From: Mesorhabditis belari
Lineage: Eukaryota; Nematoda; Chromadorea; Rhabditida; Rhabditidae
DNA: 64,000 nt
Assembly: GCA_958450365.1 (NCBI GenBank)
Contig: CAUEEP010000741.1
Location: 124,001 to 188,000, forward strand
Reading direction: 5' to 3'
The notes beneath the pieces are model-generated. The model did no database searches and was not told the DNA's origin. It worked only from the letters and a program-made list of their open reading frames with translations. Position 1 is the first letter of the stretch, and every line of letters begins with the position of its first letter. A program made the position numbers and the translations under genes. Positions 23,033-34,509 of the stretch are shown piece after piece.

Positions 23033-23205
23033 CTTTTTGCTTTTCGGTACAGATTTGGTTCCTTTTCGGTACAGATTTAGTTCCATTTCTCTACAGATCC
23101 GGCTCCTTTGGTACAGATTTGATTCTTTTCGGTACAGATTTGGTTTCTTTCCTCTACAGATTCGGCTCCTTTGGTACAGATTTGGTTCCTTTTCTCTACA
23201 GATCT
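23033..23205. repeat. Tandem array, about 20-22-bp unit (GGTACAGATTTGGTTCCTTT)
   Basis: Eight imperfect copies alternating GGTACAGATTTGGTTCCTTT and CTACAGATTCGGCTCCTTT. Confidence 0.9.
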
Positions 23206-23693
23206 CTCTAGTGCACAAAATTCACTTACAGCATAATAAACAATAAGAGAATCATTCGGAAGTCAATAAAATTATTTGGTTTGTGCTTTGAGCGTACTGG
23301 CTTTGGCTTTGGGCGGTGCTTTGGGCTTTGAGCTCACTAGGGAACTGTTTACACTTCCCACCGATTGTTGAAACCGGACCTAGCGACAAAACGCCCCCGT
23401 CGAATTCTAAAAAGACAGAACTAGCGTTTTTGAGAAAAACACGTGCAAAGTTTCAGCTAATTTCGGCAAACTGCCACCTTGCCTAACTAGGAATCGTGGT
23501 TTATTTACCACCGAGTTTCGAAGTGCGCTCTCTATATAGCAAGCTCTCTATATAGCGAATTTCGCTGATTCCGAATATCTAGAACATTTTGTGTAATGGA
23601 TTCAAATTTCGATTTAAATCCGTTTGAATTTTGTTGTTGCATAATTATCTGATCACGCGAGTATTCAGCAATCTTGCGTCCCTCGAAAACAAC

Positions 23694-23755
23694 CCATCGT
23701 GGTCGGGTGGTTAGTGGCATGGGCTCTAAGCCCTTTGCCCTGGTTCAAGCCGGAC
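23694..23755 (+). pseudogene. tRNA-like segment (SINE-like)
   Basis: A-box-like GGTCGGGTGGTTAGTGGC and B-box-like TGGTTCAAGCC at tRNA spacing. The acceptor stem does not pair well. Confidence 0.55.
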
Positions 23756-24329
23756 TTCGCTAGGAGTTTTACCTTGTAAAAAGTTCTGTTAAACTCTTAA
23801 ATGTGGAATCTGCAAACCGCATGCCATATTCAGGTAAACACTCATTTATTCCAAGACAAAGAGAAAGAAGCCACATTAAAAGAAATCCAGAGCCACGCGG
23901 ATTCAGGCCGGGACTCAAAATTGCCACAAAAACGTGGATAAATCTGAAACAAATATGTAGATAATAGATTTGCTTAATATAAATATCCAAAGCAAAGTTA
24001 CAACAATAATAAAACAAGTTTTGGATCTCAACAATTGCCAAAAAACAATGATCCACCTCCAAAGTTTGTGCTGAAGGCCATGGCTCTCGTGAATCCCTGC
24101 AGTATCCTCGAAAACTATCAGCACTATCGAGGTTGAACTACTTTTCGTCACTCCAAATCTTCTAAACATAAAAGATTACGATTAAATCAACCCCCTCCCA
24201 TTTGATCTTCTGGTTCTTTTGAGCCAGGTCGACACGGGCTGCTTTATGATCCTTTGTAAGTCGTGGAGCTTGCTTCATGAGTTGGTAAGGTTTGGAAATC
24301 ACTTTTTGCAAAGAGACAAAGTTTTTCCC

Positions 24330-24405
24330 AAGTCCGGGCTCGAACCACTCGCTCGCCAGGCTTTGCAGTTTCGTAGACTAGCGCCCAATCCCCTAGGCCA
24401 CCTTC
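24330..24405 (-). pseudogene. tRNA-like segment (SINE-like)
   Basis: On the minus strand GGTGGCCTAGGGGATTGGGC (A-box region) precedes GTGGTTCGAGCCCGGAC (B-box) at about 45 bp, the tRNA spacing. Confidence 0.6.
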
Positions 24406-25340
24406 TCATTTCTTTTTTAAAAAATGTTATAACTTTTTGTAGAGTTGAGCCAACTTGATGATTTTTGCATCAAAATGTTCGTAAGAGCCTTTAGAATAAA
24501 AGTTATCCCTTCGTTTTTGGTTCTAGACCCTCGTTGTCGAGTTCGACAACTGCAGGGTACCACAAATTTCCCATACAAAATGATCAAAAACCCAAAACTC
24601 AATTTAAAAAATTTCTGTCAAAGGGATTTGAAAAATTCCTTCAGATTCGGAATCAGCACAATTTTCCACATCTAAAAAGGTACCCCAGGAATTCGATAGA
24701 AAACGCATTTTGCCTATTTCGCGCCGACGTGCGGCCCCTTATAGACGAAAGTTTGCCGTAATTAGCCAAAACTTTTCTCAAAAACTAGCCTCCACTAGGA
24801 AAAATACAAAATATGTTTCTTAGAATTCGACGGGGACGTTTTGTAGCTAGTTTTATAGCTAGATCCGGTTTCGAAAAGTTGAAATTAAGTTCCTTAGAAA
24901 CAGTTCCCTAGTGAACTAAAAAAGTAAAGGAACACCCTTCATTTGGCACTTTATGGTTAAAACACCTTTTCTGGCACATTGAACCGTCAGTTTTCTTTCG
25001 AAAGCAACAAGCACTGTAATATTTACCAGCCAATGCGTCTTGCTATTTACACATGCTATTTACAAGCCAGCTTCAAGTTCCATGTACTCTGTGCTCAAAG
25101 AAACACCCATCTGGCAATCTGGCATCAGATAAATGACTCAATTACCAATCATAAAACAATCGTCCACATCCAGAAATAGCCACTCGTAAATAAAAATCTA
25201 TAAATAGATGGCCTACCTGTCTTTTTTTTTTCTCAATTTCACCCCTTTTCTCCACCCATTTTTCTCCTTTCAAATCATTAGTTGTCAACAAAATTTCAAC
25301 TCTCAATTCTCCCCATTCGCCTTTTCTTTTTTTTGATTAT

Positions 25341-25530
25341 AATCCTTATGTCAATCCTTATGTCAATCCTTATGTCAATCCTTATATCAATCCTTATATC
25401 AATCCTTATATCAATCCTTATATCAATCCTTATATCAATCCTTATATCAATCCTTATGTCAATCCTTATGTCAATCCTTATGTCAATCCTTATGTCAATT
25501 CTTATATCAATCCTTATGTCAATCCTTTTT
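25341..25530. repeat. Tandem array, 12-bp unit (AATCCTTATGTC)
   Basis: About 16 copies of CAATCCTTATATC or CAATCCTTATGTC. The open frame through it (ISILMSILISIL) is an array translation. Confidence 0.93.
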
Positions 25531-25539
25531 GTGTTCTAA

Positions 25540-26845
25540 ACAAATCCATTCAATTTTTTGCGAAATAGTTTGTCTGGAATTGAAAAGAGTTTTTGGAATA
25601 TCAGGAAAAAAACTTTAGAATAGCTTTTTTAAAGTGATCATCATTAATTTCTGCTCAAAAGCGTCTTAATTTACGTTATGCCAACGGTTTTAAAGTTAAA
25701 TTCCTGTTTTTTCATCTTATCACTGATTTTACGATAACTTTATTTGTAGATAATGATATAGATCTTTGATTGAATGGTACTTATCGGTTATGTCCCCACA
25801 AAATTTGTATTGGACTTAATTTGCATTTGTTTTCGACCCAAAAACCCCAAGCAACGAAGAACGATGAAAAAAAGTCGTCCCATACAACTTATTATCGTTT
25901 GGATATCGTTTGGATGGCTTTGTTGCTCTTTTCGTTCCCTTCTGATAAAATAGATGCTATCGATTTCTCCACCAGAAAGCAAGCAAGCACAAAGCACCAC
26001 AAAGCAAGCAAGCCGGCCCCTGATTTTATTTCTCCCCCTCCCCCTCCCAGAATTCGTCGGCCCGACCCGATCCCGTCCGTTCCCGATTCGGCCCGTTCCC
26101 AGTCCAGCCCAATCCTAATCCCTACTCATTTAAGACTCAAAATCTACGCTTTTCATGTTTTTTCTCAAGAAAACCTCATGTTTTTGTTTTTTCTAGTGAA
26201 AGTTCATCGTTTTTCTCTTCTTTCAATGTTCAACTTTTCATTTTTCTTTTAAATTAGACTAAAAATTTGATGATCTTTTTCTTTGATGATTCTGAAAAGT
26301 TCAAAATATTTTCCTTCCACGATTTTTGAAACTCAGCTAGTTTTTTGCATAATCTGAAATCTTTAAAAGCCAGAGTTTTAAAAGATTTTTAAGTCTGCTC
26401 TAGTTTTTTTTTCACTTTTTTCTCTTTCAAGAACGTTTTTTCGATAGTTTTTGGATAGTTTTTTCGATTGGATTTCTTCAAATTTCCCTGCTCAATCAGC
26501 TGTGAAAAAAGTGGGGTTTTTCAATTAGAGAAACTGAATTTTCATTGGGAAATCGATTTTTTTATCTGTTTTTTTTTGGATAAACAATTGAAAATGAAAG
26601 CTTTATCTTTAGCTTTAGATCCAGCTTTATTATTTATTCAAAATTGATCGGCGAGAGATCATTTGGACGATTGAGGAAGAGTGGGAGAATTGGGAAAGCG
26701 AGCAGAAGAAGGGGGGAAACGAGGGGAAAACACGATATGATAGAGGTGAGTGCATTTCAATTTGGAATTGAATGGGCATTTCGGATTGAATCGGATCTCT
26801 GGAAGAGTAGGGAAGTAAAGCTATGAACTTACAAGTGCATCTTAC
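25540..26845. other. Stretch with one long but unsupported open frame
   Basis: An open frame at 25770-26252 (+, 160 codons) contains a Pro/Arg-rich middle (SPPPPPRIRRPDPIPSVP) where the DNA is locally C-rich, then Phe-rich AT sequence. No domain, no splice structure and no family recognised. I consider it more likely chance than gene. Confidence 0.35.
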
Positions 26846-26849
26846 AGAC

Positions 26850-26937
26850 AGATCTTTGTGCCAGATGGTGCGCGTTTACAGCATGAACTTGTTTACGGTG
26901 TTGTGAGTTTAAGCTGTAAACGCACACCTTCTGGCAT
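26850..26937. repeat. Small palindromic MITE (GTGCCAGA...GTTTACAGC family)
   Basis: TGTGCCAGATGGTGCGCGTT then TACAGC at the left faces GCTGTAAACGCACACCTTCT then GGCA at the right, with a 40-bp core. It is the most complete member of a motif family dispersed through the window. Confidence 0.7.
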
Positions 26938-27269
26938 ACTGCTGGCATACTGGTTTGCGTATGCGTTTAAGATTGTTTTTAGGCGCTGATTCTTTGTACT
27001 TTTGTGCTCAAAATTTGTAAACGTCTCCCTTCTGGTATCTCTTTTAAAGCTAAATGTTTTGTTCTAAACAATCTCGAAAAACGAAGAAAGAAAGAACAAA
27101 TTTCAATTCCCGTTATGCGAAATTGAAGCAAAAGAAAGAAATGAAAAGTTTAGTGCACCAGAAAGGGTATGTTTCTGTATTTTCATGGTTTCGCTTCAAG
27201 TTTTTCCACTGAACAATTAGAGCTTTTCTTTTGGTATTTGCTGGTGAAGGGGTGGGCGGGTTGAAACGC

Positions 27270-27300
27270 CGGAAGGGTACGGCTGAATCGTACCCTTCCG
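27270..27300. repeat. Perfect 12-bp hairpin
   Basis: CGGAAGGGTACG and CGTACCCTTCCG flank a 7-base loop. It is GC-rich against an AT-rich background; function unknown. Confidence 0.7.
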
Positions 27301-27500
27301 TGGTGCTGAAACCACTGAAGCTCGAGTTCTAAATTTTAAAGCTTAACTAGTTTTGAGCATAAATCTAGTTCTGTACAAGCCTGAATATCACTTTGAATAA
27401 GGCGTTTTCTAAAATGTGGCAAACTATCGTAATCGTGCCTCTAATTTTTGTTCAATCTATCCACTTTTGGTGAGGGTTCACAAAGGAAAGATATAAAAAG

Positions 27501-27792
27501 TACCGTATTTCTTCGAATAGAAGACCGGGTAAAGAGTATCATCGCGTACTCCTGCGTAGCGTAGCAGCCCTTTTTAAAATTTCTTTTCTGCATAAAAGCT
27601 TTCAATCAAGTGCTAGATGGCTGGAAAATGACTCAAAAATACCACATTCACTAACAGATTTTTGAGCCATTTTCCAGCTCTATAGCACTTCATTGAAAGG
27701 TTTTATGCAGAAAAGAAATTTTAAAAAGGGCTGCTACGCAGGAGTACGCGATGACACTCTTTACCCGGTCTTCTATTCGAAGAAATACGGTA
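27501..27792. repeat. 292-bp near-perfect palindromic MITE
   Basis: Starts TACCGTATTTCTTCGAATAG and ends CTATTCGAAGAAATACGGTA. The arms of about 140 bp match almost throughout, including CTCTTTACCCGGTCTTC and GCGTACTCCTGCGTAGC, apart from a small duplication (GCGTA). Flanking TA fits Tc1/mariner-type target sites. Confidence 0.9.
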
Positions 27793-27794
27793 TA

Positions 27795-27857
27795 TAATTT
27801 CATTATATAATTTCATTTCATTATATAATTTCATTTCATTATATAATTTCATTTCAT
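27795..27857. repeat. Tandem repeat (ATATAATTTCATTTCATT)
   Basis: Three to four 18-bp copies directly after the palindromic MITE. Confidence 0.85.
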
Positions 27858-27913
27858 CTTTATGATTTCCAATTTAAAAATCTTTCCTTCAATTGGTTAA
27901 CTAAAGAACCTTA

Positions 27914-28132
27914 TTCCTTTAGAGTTCCTTTATAGTTCCTTTATAGTTCCTTTATAGTTCCTATTTGGTTCCTTTAAAGTTCTTTTATAGTTCCTTTATA
28001 GTTCCTTGATAGTTCCTTGAGGGTTCCTATTTGGTTCGCTTAAAGTTCCTTTATAGTTCCTTTATAGTTCCTATTTGGTTCCTTTAAAGTTCCTTTAAAG
28101 TTCCTTTATAGTTCCTTTATAGTTCCTTTAGA
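27914..28132. repeat. Tandem array, 11-12-bp unit (AGTTCCTTTAT)
   Basis: About 19 copies, with variants CCTATTTGGTT and CCTTTAAAGTT giving a higher-order pattern. Confidence 0.92.
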
Positions 28133-28788
28133 GCTTAGATCAATTTTTCTCTTTTAAACCCTTCTCCAACTTTCTTCGAACTTTAAATCAATCCAGAACT
28201 TTGAATCTTTAAAAGCAAAACTTCAAATTTACCTTTCAGCTTAAAAATGTCTCCCGCACATCATAAAAATGTCTCAATTTTTGATCAATTTTCTGCAAAA
28301 ATTTCTACTGTAACTGTTTTTCTTTAAAGACAAAGATAAATAGAAGAGCTGAAAAGCAAAGCAAAAGAAAAGCAAAAGAAAAGCATAAAACGAATGGAAT
28401 CTGTTTGAAGAATGTCTACAAAATGATTCCAAAATGATTCCAAAAACTATTTGCAAATCTATTTTTGAACTACTTTATGCCAATATTCTGACTGAATAGC
28501 TTTTAATCGAGAATGGAGATCAATCCTTTCTTGGTGATGTTTGGGGCGATTGATGGTAGGCGATAAACTCGTTTTTTGTGCTGTGTAATCTTACTTTAAG
28601 ATTCTGGTGTTTTCAGTTTTCATAAAATAGATCATTGTAGCAAGGAAACTGACAAATTGAGTGCGCCAGATCGGGTGTGTTTGCACTTTTTGAGCGTAAA
28701 CGTACACGCAAACTCAGCTTTTTCTGTTTTTCGAACGTTTTTCTAACTGGATTCCCGGCAAATAATGCGTTTGCTAAAAAGTGGGTAA

Positions 28789-29372
28789 AGCTACCGTAAT
28801 CTTCTTTGGAAAGCTACTGTAATCTTGCTTGAGAACCTATTGTAGCGCACTTGAAAAGCTACCGTAATCTTCTTTGGAAAGCTACCGTAATCCTCCTTGA
28901 AAAGCTAGCGTCGTCTTGCTTGAAAAGCTACCGTAATCCTCCTTGGAAGGCTACCGTCATCTTCCTTGAAAGCTACCGTAATCTTCCTTTAAAGCTAGCA
29001 TCGTCTTGCTTGAAAGGCTACCGTAATCTTCCTTGAAAAGCTACCGTAATCTTCCTTTAAAGCTAGCATCGTCTTGCTTGAAAACCTACCGTAATCTTCC
29101 CTTAAAGCTAGCATCGTCTTGCTCGAGAAGCTACCGTAGTCTTCTCTTAAAGCTAGCATCGTCTTGCTCGAAAAGCTACCGTAATCTTCCCTTAAAGCTA
29201 GCATCGTCTTGCTCGAAAAACTACCGTAATCGTCCTTGGAAGGCTACCGTAATCTTCCTTTAAAGCTAGCATCGTCTTGCTTGAAAAGCTACCGTAATCC
29301 TCCTTGGAAGGCCACCGTAATCTTCCTTGAAAAGCTACTGTGATCCTCTTTGAAAAGCTACTGTAATCTTCA
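28789..29372. repeat. Tandem array, about 22-bp unit (AAGCTACCGTAATCTTCCTT)
   Basis: About 26 copies. Units AAAGCTACCGTAATCTTCCT alternate with AAAGCTAGCATCGTCTTGCT, giving a 44-bp higher-order repeat in the centre. Confidence 0.92.
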
Positions 29373-29374
29373 AG

Positions 29375-30570
29375 GAGTCAAGTTATGAATTAAATGGATT
29401 GAAAATAGTTAAAGGATAAAATCTGAGGACGTTAGCTTTCAAATTATCTACTTTTTAGAAAACGAGAAACTCTTGTAAATCTTTGAGTAGTAGACATGAA
29501 CCCCTTTCGATGGCATCAAACAAAATCCACTCATCATCGTGACTCTTCCACAGACAATTTTTCCCTTTTCCCTTCACAAAATCTCCCCTCTAGTCCCGTT
29601 TCACACTCATCCTCTTGTTGGAGAAAAAAATCGTCGAAAGAAAAAAACCGCACTCTTTTTCTCCAACAAACAATACCCCCCGAGATCGGTGTTCTTGTGT
29701 GATTTGTAAACAAAATAAGGGACAAAGAAGATTGGAAAAGAAGAAAAAAGGAGAAAAAAGGAAGAAAAAAAGGTGTTCAAAAGGTGGAATTCACACCTAA
29801 ACACACTCAATCTATTGATATTTGCAAATATTGCACTAAGGTGATCTTTTGAAATAGGGGAAGGGTTAACCTGGATTGTTTTTTTTTTTTGCTTTGAAAC
29901 ATCTTTGAAACATCTCTTTTGATCTTTTGAATTCACATTCTAGTTAGTTTGAGTTCGTTAAAGTATACAAAACATTTCTTTTCTTTCTTTAAAAACAAAG
30001 TCAGTTCTTAATTCTTGAATATTTTCTTGAAAAATGCTGAATTAAGATTAGCTGAATTAAAACTTTGAACCAAAACGTTCAACAAAATGCTCTTTTATCA
30101 TTTTTTTCATCATTTCATCATTTCATTCATTTTCATCAAGTGAAAAGAATGTAATTCATGTTTAAGCAGCTTTTTTTCCTTTTTAAATAACCATTGCTCG
30201 ATCTTTAGCCCTTAAATGATTCATTGACTAAATAGGTATGAGTTTTTGTTTGTTCAGATGAGACAATGATGTTCCTCAAGCATTTTTTGCAATCAAAAAC
30301 ATCAAACAAAACTTCTATACATTAATTACTGTTTTATTTTTACTCTCTTATTACTCTCTTATTCTTATTACTTATTTCTTGCATTAAAAGCTTGCACTTT
30401 CTTGCACTCTTATGTAAAGAGAGATTTTTAGTGCAAGAGTGCAAGAGTTTGTTTGTTTGTGTTTGTGTTTGTGTTTGTGTTTGTTTCCTTTTGGAAAAGT
30501 CGAGTGAACTAGTGTGTTCAACTTCAATCCACTCACTTTTACAATTTTTGCATTTTTGCATTTTTGTAGA
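29375..30570. other. AT-rich stretch without supported gene
   Basis: A (TTTGTG)n tract lies at 30451-30485. Other open frames are short and low complexity. Confidence 0.4.
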
Positions 30571-30577
30571 GAAATTG

Positions 30578-30656
30578 ACAGCTGCCGGGATCGAACCAGC
30601 GACCTATCGAGCCCCGTTAGTTTTGTAGCCAAACGCGCTAACCATATCGACGCCCA
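30578..30656 (-). pseudogene. tRNA-like segment (SINE-like)
   Basis: Minus strand: GGCGTCGATATGGTTAGCGC (A-box region) and CGCTGGTTCGATCCCGGCAG (B-box) at tRNA spacing, with a plausible T-arm. Confidence 0.65.
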
Positions 30657-30715
30657 TGGGCCCGGCAAATTGAAGCCCGGCAAATCAAAAGGGTCTTTTT
30701 CCTGGCCCGCCGCGT

Positions 30716-30784
30716 TCCCAAGTGGCGTAGTGGCTAAGGTGAATATTTTCAAGCCCACATGACCCTTGGTTCGATCCCGGCCTG
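30716..30784 (+). pseudogene. tRNA-like segment (SINE-like)
   Basis: AGTGGCGTAGTGGCTAAGGT followed 30 bp later by CTTGGTTCGATCCCGGCC. It lies 60 bp from an oppositely oriented tRNA-like segment. Confidence 0.65.
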
Positions 30785-31734
30785 AGCAACAACTGGGTCT
30801 AAAAGGTGGAAACTGGTGTAGGTAAAGGAATTGACGGGTTACTGGTGTGGGATACCAGTAATTATTGTACCAGTAATTTTGTACCAGTAATTTTGTACCA
30901 GTAATGCAAGTAAGCCAAAAGACAAAAACCTTTTCTCTGAAAATCTTTTCTTCTGAACTGTGTTCTTTTGCTCATTATGAGTGCTAGACCTCAAGCTTTG
31001 TACTAGGCCAATAAATTCAGTCACGAATTCGATATCAGTTCAATTCTATCGTTAAACCTTCACCTATCAAAGACAATGCATCCAAAGTGGGTGTAACCAA
31101 ATGGAATGACCCTTTAATTCCCATTAAAAGCCGGACTTCCGAGGTTCAGCTAATTCCTTTTGTTGTTTGTGATATCATCAAAAGCTGTACCAGCGATAAC
31201 TCCAGATTGACACCACGTGGTTTTTTTGCGAAAAAGCAAAGCTCAAAAAACGTTTCCATCACTGCGGCTCTTATCACCGACGAAATGACGATACGGACAC
31301 AGTATTTAAGGGATTTGAGGTCAAGATCAAGATCAAAAGTTTTCTTGTCTTAAAATTTATGATAAGATTCAAGTTCTAGATTAACTTTTCGAGTTTTTTT
31401 GATCTTTCTGAGTGCTTTTTAAAAAGGTGCGTATCACGAAAATTCTTTGAAATTTGTTTCTTGTAAAATTGGGTAGATTGACTAACGATTTCAAAGCTAA
31501 CACAAGAAGTTCTTGCCTTTTCTTCAAGCTTTAAGCTTTCAGGTTTTAAGCTTCCAGACTTTAAGCTTTCAGGCTTTAAGCTTTCAAGCTTTACGTAATT
31601 CTAGCTTATTTTTCTCATTTCTAGCGATTGATCTCTGCAAATGTGATGATCCGCTTGAAATGATGATAGGATGAAAAGAATTTGAAACTTTTTAAAGAGA
31701 TCACCCTAATTAGAAAGTTTTAGGGTTATTTGGG

Positions 31735-32172
31735 GTTTAATTCGAGTCGAATTCAGTCCAATTTAACTCAATAGAGTCGAATTTAGGCTAATTTCTCTCA
31801 ATCAGAGGCTAAACTAGTCTAATTTCCCTCAATTAGAGTCGAAGTTAGTCGAATTTAACTCAATTAGAGTCGAATTTAGTCTAATTTCTCTCAATTAGAG
31901 TCGAATTTAGTCTAATTTCTCTCAATTAGAGTCGAATTCAGTCGAATTTAACTCAATTAGAGTCGAAGTTAGTCGAATTTAACTCAATTAGAGTCGAAGT
32001 TAGTCGAATTTAACTCAATTAGAGTCGAATTTAGTCTAATTTAACTCAATCAAAGGCTAAACTAGTCTAATTTCTCTTAATCAGAGTCGAATTTAGTCTA
32101 ATTTCTCTCAATTAGAATCGAATCTAGTCTAATTTAACTCAATCAAAGGCTAAACTAGTCTAATTTCATTCA
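31735..32172. repeat. Tandem array, about 31-bp unit (GAGTCGAATTTAGTCTAATT)
   Basis: About 14 copies of a unit reading TCTCTCAATTAGAGTCGAAT then TTAGTCTAATT, with AACTCAATTAGAGTCGAAGT variants. Confidence 0.92.
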
Positions 32173-32411
32173 ATCAACGATCCAATTTGTAGTTTAGATC
32201 TCAACTAGTTTAACTCAACTAGTAGACGTTAAGCAAATCCTGGATCTCATTTTGATAACATGACGTTAAACAAATCCTGCATCTCATTTTGATAGCAATT
32301 TTTTATACTATGCAGTAGTTTGATTGAAAAAAACTGTAAAAAGTATTACAAGCCAATATTCATCGCAAAGAGTTGCCTTGTTTCTATCTAAATTTTATTT
32401 TTAACAACACA

Positions 32412-32513
32412 TACCGTATTCTCTCTAATAGTAGTGCGCACTACTATTTTTTGAACCCCCTCCTGGACCGCACTACTATTAGAGAGTGCACTACTAATAG
32501 AGAGAATACGGTA
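32412..32513. repeat. 102-bp palindromic MITE
   Basis: TACCGTATTCTCTCTAATAG at the left and CTATTAGAGAG, then AATAGAGAGAATACGGTA, at the right. Related to the ends at 58-98 and 40910-40929. Confidence 0.85.
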
Positions 32514-33175
32514 ACTTAATTCTATTTTGACTCATCCCTTTTGGATTGACCTAAAAGTCATCTAAAGGTCATCAAAAGGTCGTCACTCACAAATTTATTC
32601 ATTTCATTTCCTTTCCGGTTTTGAAAAAATGAGAGAGAAAAACGTGGGTGAAGAATTGGATTCTTGTTCTTTTGTAAAAGAGCAAAAGAATTTGAGTGGG
32701 TTGAAGAAAATCTCGTTCTTTTTTTCTTTGAATCATTTATCTATTTAATACTTGTCACTGTCATCTCGTTGTCCACCCGAAAAGTAAACACACAAAAAGT
32801 TTGACCACCGATTGAACTCTTTTGGTGATTGTTGACGAGATTTGTTTGCTTAATAGAGGAGATGTAAGTGAATGAAATTGAAATTCAAAATTTTTATCGT
32901 TTATTGTAGTTTTTATCGTTTATTAGGAGTTTTTGCCTTGTGTAAACCCCCTTGTTTTTGTAAACCCCAGCTCTCTGGCACAATCAATTGAATTGTTTGT
33001 TTGTTTTTGTTTATTAAACGTTCATTTTTGTTTGTTTTTGTTCATTTTTGTTCATTTTTGTTCATTAAACGGTTCAATTTGTTGATTGGATTGATTCCTT
33101 TTTCTATTAATTTTATGAAAACGAACGAATAACGATAAAAGGCTATTCCTTTGATAAAAGGAATATATTATATTT
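32514..33175. other. AT-rich stretch without supported gene
   Basis: Contains a GTTCATTTTT repeat at 33015-33066 and a single TCTGGCACAATC motif near 32982. No exon-like sequence. Confidence 0.4.
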
Positions 33176-33177
33176 TA

Positions 33178-33362
33178 GGCGCTAGTTGGCGCACCCTGTA
33201 GGCGCTAGTTGGCCCACCCTGTAGGCGCTAGTTGGCGCACCCTGTAGGCGCTAGTTGGCGCACCCTGTAGGCGCTAGTTGGCGCGCCCCTGTAGGCGCTA
33301 GTTGGCGCACCCTGTAGGCGCTAGTTGGCGCACCCTGTAGGCGCTAGTTGGCCCACCCTGTA
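33178..33362. repeat. Tandem array, 23-bp unit (GGCGCTAGTTGGCGCACCCT)
   Basis: Eight copies of a 23-bp unit ending CACCCTGTA. A single unit recurs at 37467-37489. The array is flanked by a direct repeat of about 50 bp (ATGAAAACGAACGAATAACG) at 33115-33168 and 33362-33413. Confidence 0.93.
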
Positions 33363-33678
33363 TGAAAACGAACGAATAACGATAAAAAGGCTATTCCTTT
33401 GATAAAAGGAATAACTTTTTATCAAAATTTTGTGTAGCTTTTGACTAGCTCATTAGAAATACTTTCAGATTTACTTTCGGACTAAGACAAACTTTTTCCA
33501 GGGCAGTTTTTTGCGCTGATTCCCAATATCTAGGTCATTTGGGGATGAATGTGCGAAAATCTCGAGATATTTGAACTTAAAGTTTACAGAATCTTAACCC
33601 AGCACCCTTAAACCATATTGACTTTTCACATGTTTCCAAATGTAGACTCGTAGTGGATAGGCTGCTAGATAGGCCTTT

Positions 33679-33864
33679 TTGGGCTCTGGTTTGACACTGA
33701 CAAATTTGCAAAAATTGTGCTTTGATCAAAAACAAAAGAAGAAATTTATTGCAGAGCAGCTAACCGGAGAGCTAAATGGCGACGCACTAGCTCAAGCCCT
33801 AGCAACCTATCAACTAGGCCACGAGCTCACATTCGGGAACCTTTGTAAAGTCAATATGGTTTGA
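33679..33864 (+). CDS. Possible exon or short ORF, unrecognised
   Basis: The frame reads LTLTNLQKLCFDQKQKKKFI, then ALAQALATYQLGHELTFGNL, to a TGA. Composition is more protein-like than its surroundings, but the assumed start at 33679 is TTG, no splice sites were placed, and I recognise no family. Low confidence. Confidence 0.2.
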   Translation: MGSGLTLTNLQKLCFDQKQKKKFIAEQLTGELNGDALAQALATYQLGHELTFGNLCKVNMV

Positions 33865-34067
33865 GGGTTTGTCAAAACCGAAAGGCAAATCCGAAAGCAT
33901 CTTTAGTGAGGTATTTTGAGAGCCAGACTAGGCTATAAGTCGATAAGGCTGCTAGATTTTGAATGGTGATTTGCGTGAGGAAAATTCTATGATAGATTAC
34001 ATTTGAAAATCCTACTTTAAGTAGGCGTCCTCTTGTCATCGTTCTTGGTCAGATTTCTTCAAAAGGT

Positions 34068-34225
34068 CAGCTCTGACTGGACCAAGCCAGCTCTGACTGG
34101 ACCAAGCCAGCTCTGACTGGACCAAGCCAGCTCTGACTGGACCAAGGCAGCTCTGACTGGACCAAGGCAGCTCTGACTGGACCAAGGCAGCTCTGACTGG
34201 ACCAAGCCAGCTCTGACTAGACCAA
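34068..34225. repeat. Tandem array, 20-bp unit (CAGCTCTGACTGGACCAAGS)
   Basis: Eight nearly perfect copies, with an A/G or C difference near the end of the unit. Sequence is GC-richer than the background. Confidence 0.95.
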
Positions 34226-34291
34226 AATGGTAAGGGTCCTGCACATGGTGATTTTCGGAGCTTCCAAAATTTCGGGGGAGGTGGCCAAATC

Positions 34292-34372
34292 TTGCTTTGC
34301 CCTTGCTTTGCCCTTGCTTTGCCCTTGCTTTGCCCTTGCCTTGTCCTTGCTTTGCCCTTGCTTTGCCCTTGT
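34292..34372. repeat. Tandem array, 11-bp unit (GCTTTGCCCTT)
   Basis: Seven copies, close to the 20-bp array. Open frames across both arrays are translations of the repeats. Confidence 0.9.
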
Positions 34373-34509
34373 CCCCCTTGGCCCCCGGGGTACGAGCCTG
34401 CGGCCAATTCTGCGGCCAAAGCTACAGAATTGGCGGCAACTTTTGCCGAACTTCGAACAGAAGATCTTTCTGTTTCAAATCTTTCTAAATTCCCATACAA
34501 TAAAAGCAA

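Larger units (their letters stand above)
23333..24917. mobile_element. 1.6-kb element with about 150-bp inverted ends, CACTA-like termini
   Basis: Left end CTCACTAGGGAACTGTTTAC pairs with right end AGAAACAGTTCCCTAGTGAA. The arms stay similar through AACCGGACCTAGC, AAAACG-CCCCGTCGAATTCT and TTCGGCAAACT (to about 23476 and from about 24745). The termini CACTA and TAGTG recall the CACTA superfamily, but no transposase is visible and the 3-bp flanks (GCT and AAC) do not match. Two tRNA-like segments (23694-23755 and 24330-24405) lie inside. A minus-strand frame at 23532-23720 has no recognisable family. Confidence 0.65.

Noticed and set aside
25282..25539. Open frame with ISILMSILISIL repeats resembling a membrane protein
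   Set aside because: It is the translation of a 12-bp tandem array.
25770..26252. 160-codon plus-strand open frame with Pro-rich centre
   Set aside because: No domain or exon structure, and composition follows local base content; kept only as a note.
28789..29372. CRISPR-like alternation of two 22-bp units
   Set aside because: The alternating segments are themselves repeated, so there are no unique spacers; the genome is eukaryotic.
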